DNA of 7,296 bases. Origin: Acidobacteriaceae bacterium. Its GTDB lineage: Bacteria > Acidobacteriota > Terriglobia > Terriglobales > Acidobacteriaceae. Position numbers and translations under genes: made by a program. Where the stretch lies: the NCBI GenBank assembly GCA_030039895.1, contig JASHUR010000215.1:1-7296 (forward strand), given 5' to 3'. The notes under the pieces were generated by a model. That model was not told the origin of the DNA. It was given only the letters and a program-made list of their open reading frames with translations, and ran no database searches. Positions 1 through 6,423 of this stretch are shown one piece after another (position 1 is the stretch's first letter; each line of letters starts with the position of its first letter).

Positions 1-1
1 G

Positions 2-142
2 TCCTTCATTACGGAGCCGGCTGACAGCGCGCACGCACTTGCCTATGCCGCGGCCTTTTTGGTCACCTTTTTTGTATTGATTATCAGTGTTAGCGCCCGG
101 TTCGTTCTCAATCGGCGGGCAGGCTGGAGCCAGAGCCGTTGA
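2..142 (+). CDS. C-terminal end of a membrane transporter permease, probably PstA-like (5' truncated)
   Basis: An open frame enters from the left edge and gives 46 codons before TGA at 140-142. The peptide has a polar start (SFITEPADSAHA), one strongly hydrophobic segment (about residues 12-32, ALAYAAAFLVTFFVLIISVS), then a basic tail (ARFVLNRRAGWSQSR). A last transmembrane helix followed by an Ala-Arg-rich cytoplasmic end is what phosphate ABC permeases of the PstA/PstC type show, and the helix with the following ARFVL resembles PstA most. PstA would form, with PstC, the membrane channel of the high-affinity phosphate importer. The call rests on a short tail only, so another ABC permease is possible. 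In a usual pst cluster pstB follows pstA, but here the next gene is maf on the opposite strand, so either the order differs or the assignment is wrong. Confidence 0.5.
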   Translation, partial: SFITEPADSAHALAYAAAFLVTFFVLIISVSARFVLNRRAGWSQSR

Positions 143-205
143 TCGCGGATTGATCTCGTGGATTCATCGATGGAGGGCACGCTGTAGGGTGCGGGCCTGC
201 TTCCC

Positions 206-829
206 TCAGTCCGTCAGCACGCTGCTATCCATTGAGGTGCGCGCAGCAAGCTCGCTCCGCCTGCGCGTGCCTTCAAGCATGGCAGACACGAGCGCCAGCG
301 GCAGCCCCATCACATTGAAGTAGCATCCCTGGATGCGTGGAATCCACCGTCCGGCATAACCCTGGATTCCATAGGCTCCGGCCTTATCCATCGGCTCGCC
401 CGTGGCGACGTACGCGGTAATCTCTTCGTCTGACAGCGTCACCATGCTCACATGCGTCACCTCCGCCGCGGTCTCCATTCCCAACGGGGTCACAATAGCG
501 AGACCTGTCATCACCTGGTGCGTAGCCCCCGCGAGCATCCGAAGCATCCGCGCCGCATCAGCTTCGCTCTCCGGCTTGGCCAGAATCTCGCCCAACGGCG
601 CCACAACCGTTGTATCCGCGCCCAAAACCGTCAGGTCATCGTTGCCGCCAGCGGCGAGTCGCGTATACACGCACTCGGCTTTCTCGCGCGCCAGGCGCGT
701 TACGTAGGCCTCGGGGCTCTCGCCCGGACGTACATCTTCAGGAATAGAAGCCGGCTCAACGGTAAAGGTGAATCCAGCCTGTGCCAGCAGTTCCCGGCGG
801 CGCGGCGACGCAGAAGCAAGTACGAGCAT
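206..829 (-). CDS. maf: Maf family nucleoside triphosphate pyrophosphatase (dTTP/UTP type)
   Basis: A 207-residue protein of normal Maf length. Maf enzymes are cytoplasmic house-cleaning pyrophosphatases that hydrolyse (often modified) nucleoside triphosphates to the monophosphate and pyrophosphate, keeping them out of nucleic acids. Visible signatures are the N-terminal SASPRR loop (residues 6-11), the LGADTTV segment with the expected catalytic Asp72, the AKPES segment around Lys85, DKAGAYGIQG (148-157) and GCYFNVMGLPL near the C-terminus. The KAGAYGIQG form fits the YhdE/B. subtilis Maf branch (dTTP, UTP) rather than the YceF branch. The frame stays open upstream to 1150, but that stretch lies inside the peptidase gene in another frame. 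The ATG at 827-829 begins exactly where Maf proteins begin (MLVLASASPRR). It lies 26 nt downstream of the peptidase stop, so the two are probably co-transcribed. The ribosome site is weak (GGA about 11 nt upstream). Confidence 0.95.
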   Translation of the reverse strand: MLVLASASPRRRELLAQAGFTFTVEPASIPEDVRPGESPEAYVTRLAREKAECVYTRLAAGGNDDLTVLGADTTVVAPLGEILAKPESEADAARMLRMLAGATHQVMTGLAIVTPLGMETAAEVTHVSMVTLSDEEITAYVATGEPMDKAGAYGIQGYAGRWIPRIQGCYFNVMGLPLALVSAMLEGTRRRSELAARTSMDSSVLTD

Positions 830-855
830 AGAGTGATTATTCCAAATCCAAACGG

Positions 856-1821
856 TCACTGCCTCAGCTGGACACCCGTCCTCGGCCCGTCGCTGGTGCA
901 CACGCCCCAAGCCATGCGCGGAGTGTTGTGCGCAATGCCGTAGCGCCCGTCGGGTCCCAGCAGAATAATTCCGCCGTGTCCGCCCAGCCGGCGGTAAAGA
1001 TAGGCGATTGCCTCCGGAGCCGCCTGCTCCGGAGACACGCCCTGCTGCACGCGGTCCGTGGCCCACTTGCCCAGCACCAGCTTCATAATCGGCTCGCCCC
1101 AGCCTGTGAGTGAGACCGCCGCGCTCGCATTGTCTGCGTAGCAGCCGCACCCAATCAGCGAAGAATCTCCCACGCGCCCCGGTGCCTTGTTCAGCGTGCC
1201 TCCGGTCGAGGTTCCTGCGGCAATGCGCCCCTGGGTATCCAGTGCCACAGCCCCGACTGTGTCATGCGATTCAAAACCTGGCGCATCAACATCCACAGCC
1301 GTCTCCCGCGATTTGTCGTCGCCGGCAAACGTCAGGTCTGGCATCCCGGCGCGCTCCTTGGCCTGAGCTGCAGCCAGCCGCTCCCGCTCGCGTTCCGTTA
1401 CCAGCTCGCTGTTGTCAATCAGCTTCATGCCCTGCGACTGAGCAAACTCCTCAGCACCCGCGCCAACAAAATAAACGTGCGGACTGCGGTCCATTACCAG
1501 CCGCGCTGCTTTGATCGGGTTCCGCAGCCGCTCCACACACGCCACGCCTCCAGCTCGCAACGTCGCGCCGTCCATCAGCAGCGCGTCCAGTTGCACGCGC
1601 CCGTCCCGCGTCAGAAAGCTGCCGCGCCCGGCATCGAATGTGCCATCATCCTCCATACGGGCTACCGCGGCTTCCACCGCGTCAATGGCGGACGCGCCAC
1701 GCTCCAGCAGTGAGTAGCCGGCCTGCAGCGCGTCAAACACGCCCTGCTCGTGCGCCTCAAGCATGTCATCGGGAATTGCCCAGGCCCCGCCGTGGACGAG
1801 AAGTACCGGATTGGTTTGCAT
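856..1821 (-). CDS. Isoaspartyl peptidase/L-asparaginase, type 2 (Ntn hydrolase, family T2)
   Basis: A 321-residue cytoplasmic Ntn hydrolase with no signal peptide, of typical length. Family members are made as inactive precursors that cleave themselves before a threonine, which then becomes the nucleophile. They hydrolyse beta-aspartyl (isoaspartyl) dipeptides and L-asparagine. The start LLVHGGAW (residues 7-14) is the family N-terminus, with DAGRGS at 63-68. The expected nucleophile is Thr188 in HDTVGAVALD, followed by AAGTSTGGTLNKAPGRVGDS (201-220), which carries the substrate-binding and oxyanion residues. GHGGIILL near 281 closes the fold. The cleavage site is Asp-Thr rather than the Gly-Thr of E. 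coli IaaA. His-Asp-Thr is the glycosylasparaginase pattern, while TSTGG is the plant-type pattern, so substrate preference is uncertain. ATG at 1819-1821 is the family start, though no good Shine-Dalgarno is seen. maf follows 26 nt after the stop. Confidence 0.93.
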   Translation of the reverse strand: MQTNPVLLVHGGAWAIPDDMLEAHEQGVFDALQAGYSLLERGASAIDAVEAAVARMEDDGTFDAGRGSFLTRDGRVQLDALLMDGATLRAGGVACVERLRNPIKAARLVMDRSPHVYFVGAGAEEFAQSQGMKLIDNSELVTERERERLAAAQAKERAGMPDLTFAGDDKSRETAVDVDAPGFESHDTVGAVALDTQGRIAAGTSTGGTLNKAPGRVGDSSLIGCGCYADNASAAVSLTGWGEPIMKLVLGKWATDRVQQGVSPEQAAPEAIAYLYRRLGGHGGIILLGPDGRYGIAHNTPRMAWGVCTSDGPRTGVQLRQ

Positions 1822-1843
1822 AGATTCGGGTTGCAGTGGTCAG

Positions 1844-1873
1844 ATTGTAGTGTCCCTTCGCCGCAGGCCGCAA
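1844..1873 (-). promoter_or_regulatory. Candidate sigma-70 promoter for the peptidase-maf unit
   Basis: Read on the - strand, a TTGCGG box (1873-1868) and a TACAAT box (1849-1844; five of six consensus bases) are separated by 18 nt. Transcription would start near 1837, giving a leader of about 16 nt before the ATG at 1821. The -35 box matches only at TTG, so this is a plausible but unproven assignment. The 121-bp spacer 1822-1942 must also hold the mscS promoter. For that strand I see only an isolated CATAAT (1882-1887) without a fitting -35. Confidence 0.35.
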
Positions 1874-1930
1874 CCGCTCATCATAATGCTATTGGCTGGC
1901 CTTCAAGGACCCACTTATTTCCACTGTGCA

Positions 1931-1945
1931 GGAGGGTGTTTTTTG
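1931..1945 (+). promoter_or_regulatory. Ribosome-binding site that fixes the TTG start of mscS
   Basis: GGAGG at 1931-1935 lies 7 nt before TTG at 1943-1945, an ideal Shine-Dalgarno spacing. The in-frame ATGs further upstream (1763 and 1886) have no comparable site, and the one at 1763 lies inside the divergent peptidase gene. This decides the start as TTG. Confidence 0.75.
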
Positions 1946-2938
1946 AAGTTCAGCCGCAAGCAAAAAATTGCGCTTATGGTCATCTCGCTGTTTCTGCTGC
2001 TCGCCCTCGGGTTTCTGGGCAGTCAGGATGCCTCTTTGCTTGGCGATGCCGCAGTCCACGTCCAGCATTTTATTGATGCGCCGCTCTTCAGGCTGGGCGG
2101 AATGCCCATCAACCTGCTCTTCCTGTTCGAGTCCGCAATCTTTCTTGTTCTCCTGGCCCTTGTTTCACACACCTTCATGCTCGTGCTGCAAAAGCGGGTC
2201 CTTACCTACACACCGCTTGAGCCGGGCCAACAATACGCTGTTGCGCGCGTCCTCTCTTACCTGCTTTTTGCCCTCGGTCTCGTCGTCGGACTCCAGTCGC
2301 TCGGCCTTAACCTCAACAGCCTTGTGGTTGTCGGCGGGGCGCTTGGTTTGGGTGTCGGCCTCGGTTTGCAGGCAGTGGTGGCCAACTTTGTCGCTGGCCT
2401 CATTCTTCTATTCGAGCAGCCTGTGAAGCTCGGCGACCGCATTCAGGTGGGCGACACCTATGGGGACATCGTGCAGCTTCGCGGCCGCAGCACCTGGGTC
2501 CGAACCAACGACAACGTCGTTATCATCGTGCCCAACTCCGACTTCATCAATCAAAAGGTCATCAACTGGACCGCCAACGACCGCCAGGTGCGCATCGCTG
2601 TCCCCTTCGGCGTCTCCTACAGCAGCAATCCCGTCGAGGTACGCGATATCACCCTCAGCATCGCTGGCAAACACCCTGATGTCTTGTTGGAACCTGCACC
2701 CGAGGTCATTTTCCTCGACTTCGGAGACAGCTCCCTCGATTTCGAGCTGCGCGTCTGGACCATTACCCAGGTGCAGACTCCGCTCACACTCAAAAGCGAT
2801 CTCTACTTCGCCATCTTTGACGCCTTCGGAAAGGCGAACATAGAACTTCCCTTCCCGCAACGCGACCTGCACCTGCGCACAATTGCAGAGCCTGCGGCCA
2901 AGGTGCTGAAAAGCATGACCACGAGCCCGCCCAGGTAG
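1943..2938 (+). CDS. MscS-family small-conductance mechanosensitive ion channel
   Basis: From the TTG start this is a 331-residue inner-membrane channel that opens under membrane tension to release solutes on osmotic downshock. Four hydrophobic segments are visible at about residues 8-26, 56-82, 98-122 and 126-158. The last is the Gly/Ala-rich pore helix (VVVGGALGLGVGLGLQAVVA) that marks the MscS family. It runs into the beta domain (EQPVKLGDRIQVG, then VPNSDFI at 196-202, the conserved PN motif) and the alpha/beta C-terminal domain (PAPEVIFLDFGDSSLDFELR at 251-270). The usual E. coli MscS has 286 residues and three helices, so this one has one additional N-terminal helix. The frame is open back to 1763, but the extra 60 residues are not MscS-like and overlap the divergent peptidase gene. 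Its stop is 11 bp from the stop of rnr, so the two genes converge. Confidence 0.92.
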   Translation: MKFSRKQKIALMVISLFLLLALGFLGSQDASLLGDAAVHVQHFIDAPLFRLGGMPINLLFLFESAIFLVLLALVSHTFMLVLQKRVLTYTPLEPGQQYAVARVLSYLLFALGLVVGLQSLGLNLNSLVVVGGALGLGVGLGLQAVVANFVAGLILLFEQPVKLGDRIQVGDTYGDIVQLRGRSTWVRTNDNVVIIVPNSDFINQKVINWTANDRQVRIAVPFGVSYSSNPVEVRDITLSIAGKHPDVLLEPAPEVIFLDFGDSSLDFELRVWTITQVQTPLTLKSDLYFAIFDAFGKANIELPFPQRDLHLRTIAEPAAKVLKSMTTSPPR

Positions 2939-2949
2939 CAGCTCTTTGC

Positions 2950-5511
2950 TTACTTCCGCCGCTTGCCGCGCTTCGTTTTTTTCGGGAATGGGCGCGGCTT
3001 CCGGCTCTGCTGCTGCATGCCTGGTCTTGCTTTATCTTTGCGCGGCTTCTTTTTCCCCGTGTTTTTTGCCGTCTTATGGCGCGCTGTTGTCTCGACGATC
3101 GCACTCTCTTCTTCGAGAATGGAAAACTGCAGCCGCTTCTGCACCGCATCCACGCGATCCAGCAGCACGCACACCCGCTGCCCGACCACAAACTTCCGAC
3201 CCCATCGCTCGCCGATGATCTGCCGGGTGTTCTCGCGATAAGTGTAGTAGTCGTTGTCCAGCGCACCCAGGCTCTGGATGGGCACCAACCCCTCGACGAA
3301 CAGATCATCCAGTTCCACAAACAGCCCATACTTGGTCGCGCTCAAAATCATCGCGCTGAAATCCTCGCCCACGCGGTCCTGCATGAACTTGAGCTTTTTC
3401 CACTCCACCAGCTCGCGCTCCGCCTCTGCCGCGCGCCGCTCATTCTCGCTGGACTCGGTTGCGATCAGCGCCAGTTCGGCTTCCGGAACCACTTCAAATC
3501 CAACAGGGGCCTGTGCCGCACGGTGCACCGCGCCACGCTTCGCATGTGGCTCACCTGCAAGCAACTCGCCTCGTCCGCTCATTCCGGCGCGCAGCAGCGC
3601 CTTCGCAATGCGGTGCACAATCAGGTCCGGATAGCGCCGTATGGGCGAAGTAAAGTGGGTGTAGCACGGAGCCGCCAGCGCGAAGTGGCCTTCGTTCTTT
3701 TCGCTGTACCGGGCCTGCTTAAGCGAACGCAGCATAAGGTACGAGAGGATGCGCTCCTCGGGCTTGCCGGCAATCTTTGCTGTCAGCTTCTGATACATCC
3801 GCGGCGTCACCGGAATGTCTTCCGGCACTTCATGCTGCCGCACCTGTCCGCCGCGGCCGCGCTGCTCCCTGCGCTCTCCGCGCGTCCGGAAGGTCTTTAC
3901 CGGCAGGTTCCCGACTCCAAGCGAATACCCGAACGCCGCCGCTGTTTCCTCGAACTCCACGACGCGCCGGGCGTCGGGTTTTTCGTGGATGCGGTACAGG
4001 GACGGCACGCCCAGGCTTTCAATCCACGACGCCACCGACTCATTTGCCGCCAACATGAACTCCTCAATGAGCCGGTGCGCCCAGTTCCGCTCTGAACGCG
4101 TGACCGATTTCATCGCCCCGAACTCGTCGAACTCGATGATCGGCTCCGGCAGGTCGAAATCAATCGACCCTCTTCGGTCGCGCTTGTGGTTCAGCACCTG
4201 CGCCAGTTGCTTCATCCGCTCAAATGCCGGCACAAGTTCCGCAAATTCCGTGCGCGTCTGGGCGTCGCCTTCCAAGATCCGATGCACCTGCGTATACGTC
4301 ATCCGCCGAGCCGAGCGAATCACTCCCTCCGTCACCTCGTAGCCGGTGACGTCACCGCTCGAGTCAATCTCCATCAGGCAGCTCAGCACCAACCGATCTT
4401 CCTCGGGCCGCAGGCTGCAAATGTCTGTTGAAAGCTCCTGCGGCAGCATTGGAATGGCGCGGTCGGGAAAATACACCGAATTGCCGCGCAGTCTTGCCTC
4501 AAGATCAAGTGCTGTCCCCGGCTGTACGTACTGCGCCACGTCGGCGATGTGAACCTGCAACCGCCAGTTGCCTGTTGCTGCGTCATGCTCCACATGCACC
4601 GCATCGTCAAAGTCACGCGCCGTCTCGCCGTCGATGGTCACAATCGGTAAATGTCTGAAGTCTCTGCGCCGCGCAATCTCTGTTGCGTCCAGATGCGCGA
4701 CCGTCCGCGCCTCAGCCAGCACATTGCCCGGAAAGATGCGCGGGAGATGGTGTTTGCGAATCACCATCTCCACGTCGATGCTGAAGTCGTCCTCGTGCCC
4801 CAGCACTTCAATTACGCGTCCGCGAGCGGGTTTAACTGGCGTGGGCCAGTCGGTGATCTCAACATCAACCACCAGCCCGTCCAAATTGTTACTGTCATAG
4901 TTACGAATCGCCGCCTTTGCCTCTTTGCCCAGAACCCTGTGAGCAAGTGCGCCGGCTTCGGGAACCTCTGCGCCTTCCGGAATCGCCACCGGCTGCGTCA
5001 TTCGTTCATCAAACGGAGTCACGTAATTGCCAAACCGCTCGCGGCCACCTCTCGCGTAGTGGAAGACTCCTACCACCGTCGCGTTTCTGCGAGTCAGCAC
5101 CCGCACGATGCGCCCCTGGCGCCGTCCCTCCCGCTGCATACCGTAACGCGGCGGAGCAAGCTCCACCAGGACCTGGTCGCCCTGCATCGCACCGCCTATT
5201 TCGTTCGGCGGAATGAAGATGTCTTCCTCGCCGCGCTTTTGCTCGTTGGAACGCACAAACCCGAACCCATCCCGATGTACATCCAGACGTCCGGCCACCA
5301 GCGTGTCACGGGTCGTCGCTTTCTTCGGAATTCCCCACTGCTCCCGATCCAGTTTCACCAGGTGTCCGGCTGCCGTCAGCCGCGCAAGGTGCTCCAGCAG
5401 TAACCGGCGCTCGCGTCCGCCGCCAAGTGAGAACTCTCTTACCAGCTGTTTGTACCCGGCCCGCTGTCCGGCGCTGCGCTCAATATGCCGCAGTAGCTCC
5501 CGATCGGTCAC
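2950..5511 (-). CDS. rnr: Ribonuclease R (3'-5' exoribonuclease, RNase II/RNB family)
   Basis: An 853-residue protein from the GTG start; E. coli RNase R has 813. It degrades structured RNA processively from the 3' end and acts in mRNA turnover and rRNA/tmRNA quality control. Order of domains: N-terminal winged helix (about 1-60, VTDRELLRHIERS), cold-shock domains (first about 72-125 with GFGFVRS), the RNB domain, then S1 (about 715-798) and a Lys/Arg-rich tail (about 809-853). The catalytic segment TIDGETARDFDDA carries Asp294, 300, 302 and 303. RGNSVYFPDRAIPMLP (342-357) supplies the RNA-stacking Tyr347. HFTSPIRRYPDL (619-630) is the RNase R signature. Two loops stand out: an Arg/Gly-rich one at about 541-565 and a Gly/Ala-rich one at about 642-686. 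TTG at 5545-5547 would add 12 residues (865 in all) but lacks a properly spaced ribosome site. I prefer GTG because the family typically begins at this point. Confidence 0.96.
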   Translation of the reverse strand: MTDRELLRHIERSAGQRAGYKQLVREFSLGGGRERRLLLEHLARLTAAGHLVKLDREQWGIPKKATTRDTLVAGRLDVHRDGFGFVRSNEQKRGEEDIFIPPNEIGGAMQGDQVLVELAPPRYGMQREGRRQGRIVRVLTRRNATVVGVFHYARGGRERFGNYVTPFDERMTQPVAIPEGAEVPEAGALAHRVLGKEAKAAIRNYDSNNLDGLVVDVEITDWPTPVKPARGRVIEVLGHEDDFSIDVEMVIRKHHLPRIFPGNVLAEARTVAHLDATEIARRRDFRHLPIVTIDGETARDFDDAVHVEHDAATGNWRLQVHIADVAQYVQPGTALDLEARLRGNSVYFPDRAIPMLPQELSTDICSLRPEEDRLVLSCLMEIDSSGDVTGYEVTEGVIRSARRMTYTQVHRILEGDAQTRTEFAELVPAFERMKQLAQVLNHKRDRRGSIDFDLPEPIIEFDEFGAMKSVTRSERNWAHRLIEEFMLAANESVASWIESLGVPSLYRIHEKPDARRVVEFEETAAAFGYSLGVGNLPVKTFRTRGERREQRGRGGQVRQHEVPEDIPVTPRMYQKLTAKIAGKPEERILSYLMLRSLKQARYSEKNEGHFALAAPCYTHFTSPIRRYPDLIVHRIAKALLRAGMSGRGELLAGEPHAKRGAVHRAAQAPVGFEVVPEAELALIATESSENERRAAEAERELVEWKKLKFMQDRVGEDFSAMILSATKYGLFVELDDLFVEGLVPIQSLGALDNDYYTYRENTRQIIGERWGRKFVVGQRVCVLLDRVDAVQKRLQFSILEEESAIVETTARHKTAKNTGKKKPRKDKARPGMQQQSRKPRPFPKKTKRGKRRK

Positions 5512-5530
5512 GTATCCCCCGTTCCTCTTT
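5509..5530 (-). promoter_or_regulatory. Ribosome-binding region and GTG start of rnr
   Basis: On the - strand, the bases before GTG (5511-5509) read AAAGAGGAACGGGGGATAC, so purine-rich GGGGGA lies 3 nt and AGAGG about 12 nt upstream. Neither spacing is ideal, but both beat the TTG at 5547, whose nearest AGGAAG is 14 nt away. This favours GTG, with moderate certainty. Confidence 0.45.
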
Positions 5531-5702
5531 AAAGATAGTCTCTTCAATTCCCGGCTTGAAACTTCCTGGAAACGTCCTCCGGCTGACTTTTCCCGGCCAT
5601 CCGGACCTCTGGTACCCGCTCCGGAACGGAATGCAAGTGACTGATCCCGCTACATCGCGTGAAAAGTTTGCGGACAGTGCGTGCATTTTTGCGCCGAGCG
5701 TG

Positions 5703-5708
5703 TATAAG
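5703..5708 (+). promoter_or_regulatory. Possible -10 box upstream of the bactofilin gene
   Basis: TATAAG matches the sigma-70 -10 consensus at five of six positions, about 157 nt before the bactofilin ATG. No recognisable -35 box lies 16-18 nt upstream, so the evidence is the hexamer alone. If used, it would give a long leader that contains the mini-ORFs. Confidence 0.25.
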
Positions 5709-5762
5709 ATCGAAGCACAGCGCCGATTGCGCGGATTTGCTGCGGGGCCACCGGAGCCGCCT

Positions 5763-5857
5763 ATGAGCTTCGCGACCCATAGATGAGAGGGATTGACGTG
5801 ATTACTTGCCCGGCAGCGGCCTCCGCATCCGGTCGAGCCAAAGACAGAGAGGAATAA
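5763..5857 (+). other. Possible chained leader mini-ORFs before the bactofilin gene
   Basis: Two very short frames are linked head to tail. ATG 5763 encodes MSFATHR and stops at TGA 5784-5786, with GGAG 6 nt before its start. ATG 5783 overlaps that stop as ATGA and encodes MRGIDVITCPAAASASGRAKDREE, ending at TAA 5855-5857. An in-frame GTG at 5798 has AGAGG 7 nt upstream. The final TAA lies 7 nt before the bactofilin ATG and overlaps the zone of its ribosome site. The geometry would allow translational coupling, but frames this short arise easily by chance, and nothing in the peptides is recognisable. Confidence 0.2.
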
Positions 5858-5867
5858 TCAGCAAATG
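5847..5867 (+). promoter_or_regulatory. Ribosome-binding site of the bactofilin gene
   Basis: GAGAGGA at 5847-5853 precedes the ATG at 5865-5867 with 11 nt between. The spacing is slightly long, but it is the only purine-rich site close to a start that gives the conserved bactofilin N-terminus. Confidence 0.55.
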
Positions 5868-6401
5868 TGGAAACCGAATCAGCAAGCAAGCACCCCGCAG
5901 ACGCCGGGCCCCGAGCCCGCTCGTCCCGCCGCGCCTCAGACAAGCAGCTTTGAGCCTCCCGCGCGCACATCCACAGCGAGTGCGCCCGCTGTCGCCGGAG
6001 ACCAGGCCACCATCGGCAAGAGCCTGGTCGTGAAGGGCGAGGTTACTGGGTCCGAGTCGCTTTTTATTGACGGCAAGGTTGAGGGCGCCATCAATTTGCC
6101 CGGCAACCGTGTCACCGTGGGCCGTAACGGGCAGGTTTCCGCCAATATCACCGCACGCGAGATCGTCGTGCTCGGCAAGGTGCGCGGCAACGTGACCGCC
6201 AGCGACCGGGTGGATATCCGCAGCGAGGGCGCGCTTACCGGAGACGTCACCGCGCAGCGTATCTCCATAGAGGATGGCGCCTTCTTCAAGGGTGGCATCG
6301 ATATCAGGAAGCCCGGCAACGAGTCGAAGTCGGAGGCCCGCCCCGGAAACTCCGTTGCAACGGTGGAAACGGTGAAGGCCGCCGCGGCCGTGCGCGCATA
6401 G
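5865..6401 (+). CDS. Bactofilin (polymer-forming cytoskeletal protein)
   Basis: A 178-residue bactofilin. Bactofilins are cytoplasmic proteins that self-assemble without nucleotide into filaments on the inner face of the membrane, where they scaffold cell-wall enzymes, stalks or chromosome-organising proteins. The central part (about residues 46-148) is a chain of short beta-helix repeats with Gly-Xaa-Val/Ile spacing. Examples are VVKGEVTGSESLFIDGKVEG (55-74), GKVRGNVTASDRVDIRSEGA (104-123) and LTGDVTAQRISIEDGAFFKG (124-143). The flanks are disordered: a Pro/Ala-rich N-terminus (8-45) and an Ala/Glu/Lys C-terminus. The first residues, MWKPNQQ, put an aromatic residue and Lys just after Met, as in the short membrane-binding motif known at bactofilin N-termini. 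It appears to be a single-gene unit: rnr is divergent upstream, and a terminator follows 22 nt after the stop. The specific cellular role cannot be read from the sequence. Confidence 0.94.
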   Translation: MWKPNQQASTPQTPGPEPARPAAPQTSSFEPPARTSTASAPAVAGDQATIGKSLVVKGEVTGSESLFIDGKVEGAINLPGNRVTVGRNGQVSANITAREIVVLGKVRGNVTASDRVDIRSEGALTGDVTAQRISIEDGAFFKGGIDIRKPGNESKSEARPGNSVATVETVKAAAAVRA

Positions 6402-6423
6402 CCCGCAAATCTGACTGCGCAAA

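Larger units (their letters stand above)
5548..5864. other. Divergent spacer between rnr and the bactofilin gene
   Basis: A stretch of 317 bp (353 bp if rnr starts at GTG 5511) separates two divergently transcribed genes and must hold both promoters. I see no conserved protein in any frame. The open frames crossing it (for example 5427-5786 on + and 5544-5780 on -) are compositionally unconvincing. Visible items are a TATAAG box at 5703-5708, two chained mini-ORFs at 5763-5857, and the bactofilin ribosome site at 5847-5853. Small inverted repeats such as TTCC-T-GGAA near 5565 are too short to call. No tRNA-like or terminator-like fold was recognised. Confidence 0.6.

Noticed and set aside
160..205. 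Possible terminator between the permease tail and maf
   Set aside because: Only a 4-bp GCAC/GTGC stem is visible and no T tract follows.
830..1150. Upstream extension of the maf frame giving a 314-residue protein
   Set aside because: The extra residues are read out of frame from the peptidase gene, have no family likeness, and Maf proteins begin at MLVLASASPRR.
3076..4095. 339-codon open frame on + opposite rnr
   Set aside because: It lies wholly antisense to a well-supported rnr gene; its Arg/His/Leu-rich composition is typical of reverse frames in GC-rich DNA.
5544..5780. 78-codon - frame in the rnr-bactofilin spacer
   Set aside because: Basic, low-complexity peptide without recognisable features; it ends inside the rnr start region in another frame.
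5427..5786. 119-codon + frame over the start of rnr and the spacer
   Set aside because: It overlaps the rnr N-terminus antisense, resembles no family, and no ribosome site was seen at its start.
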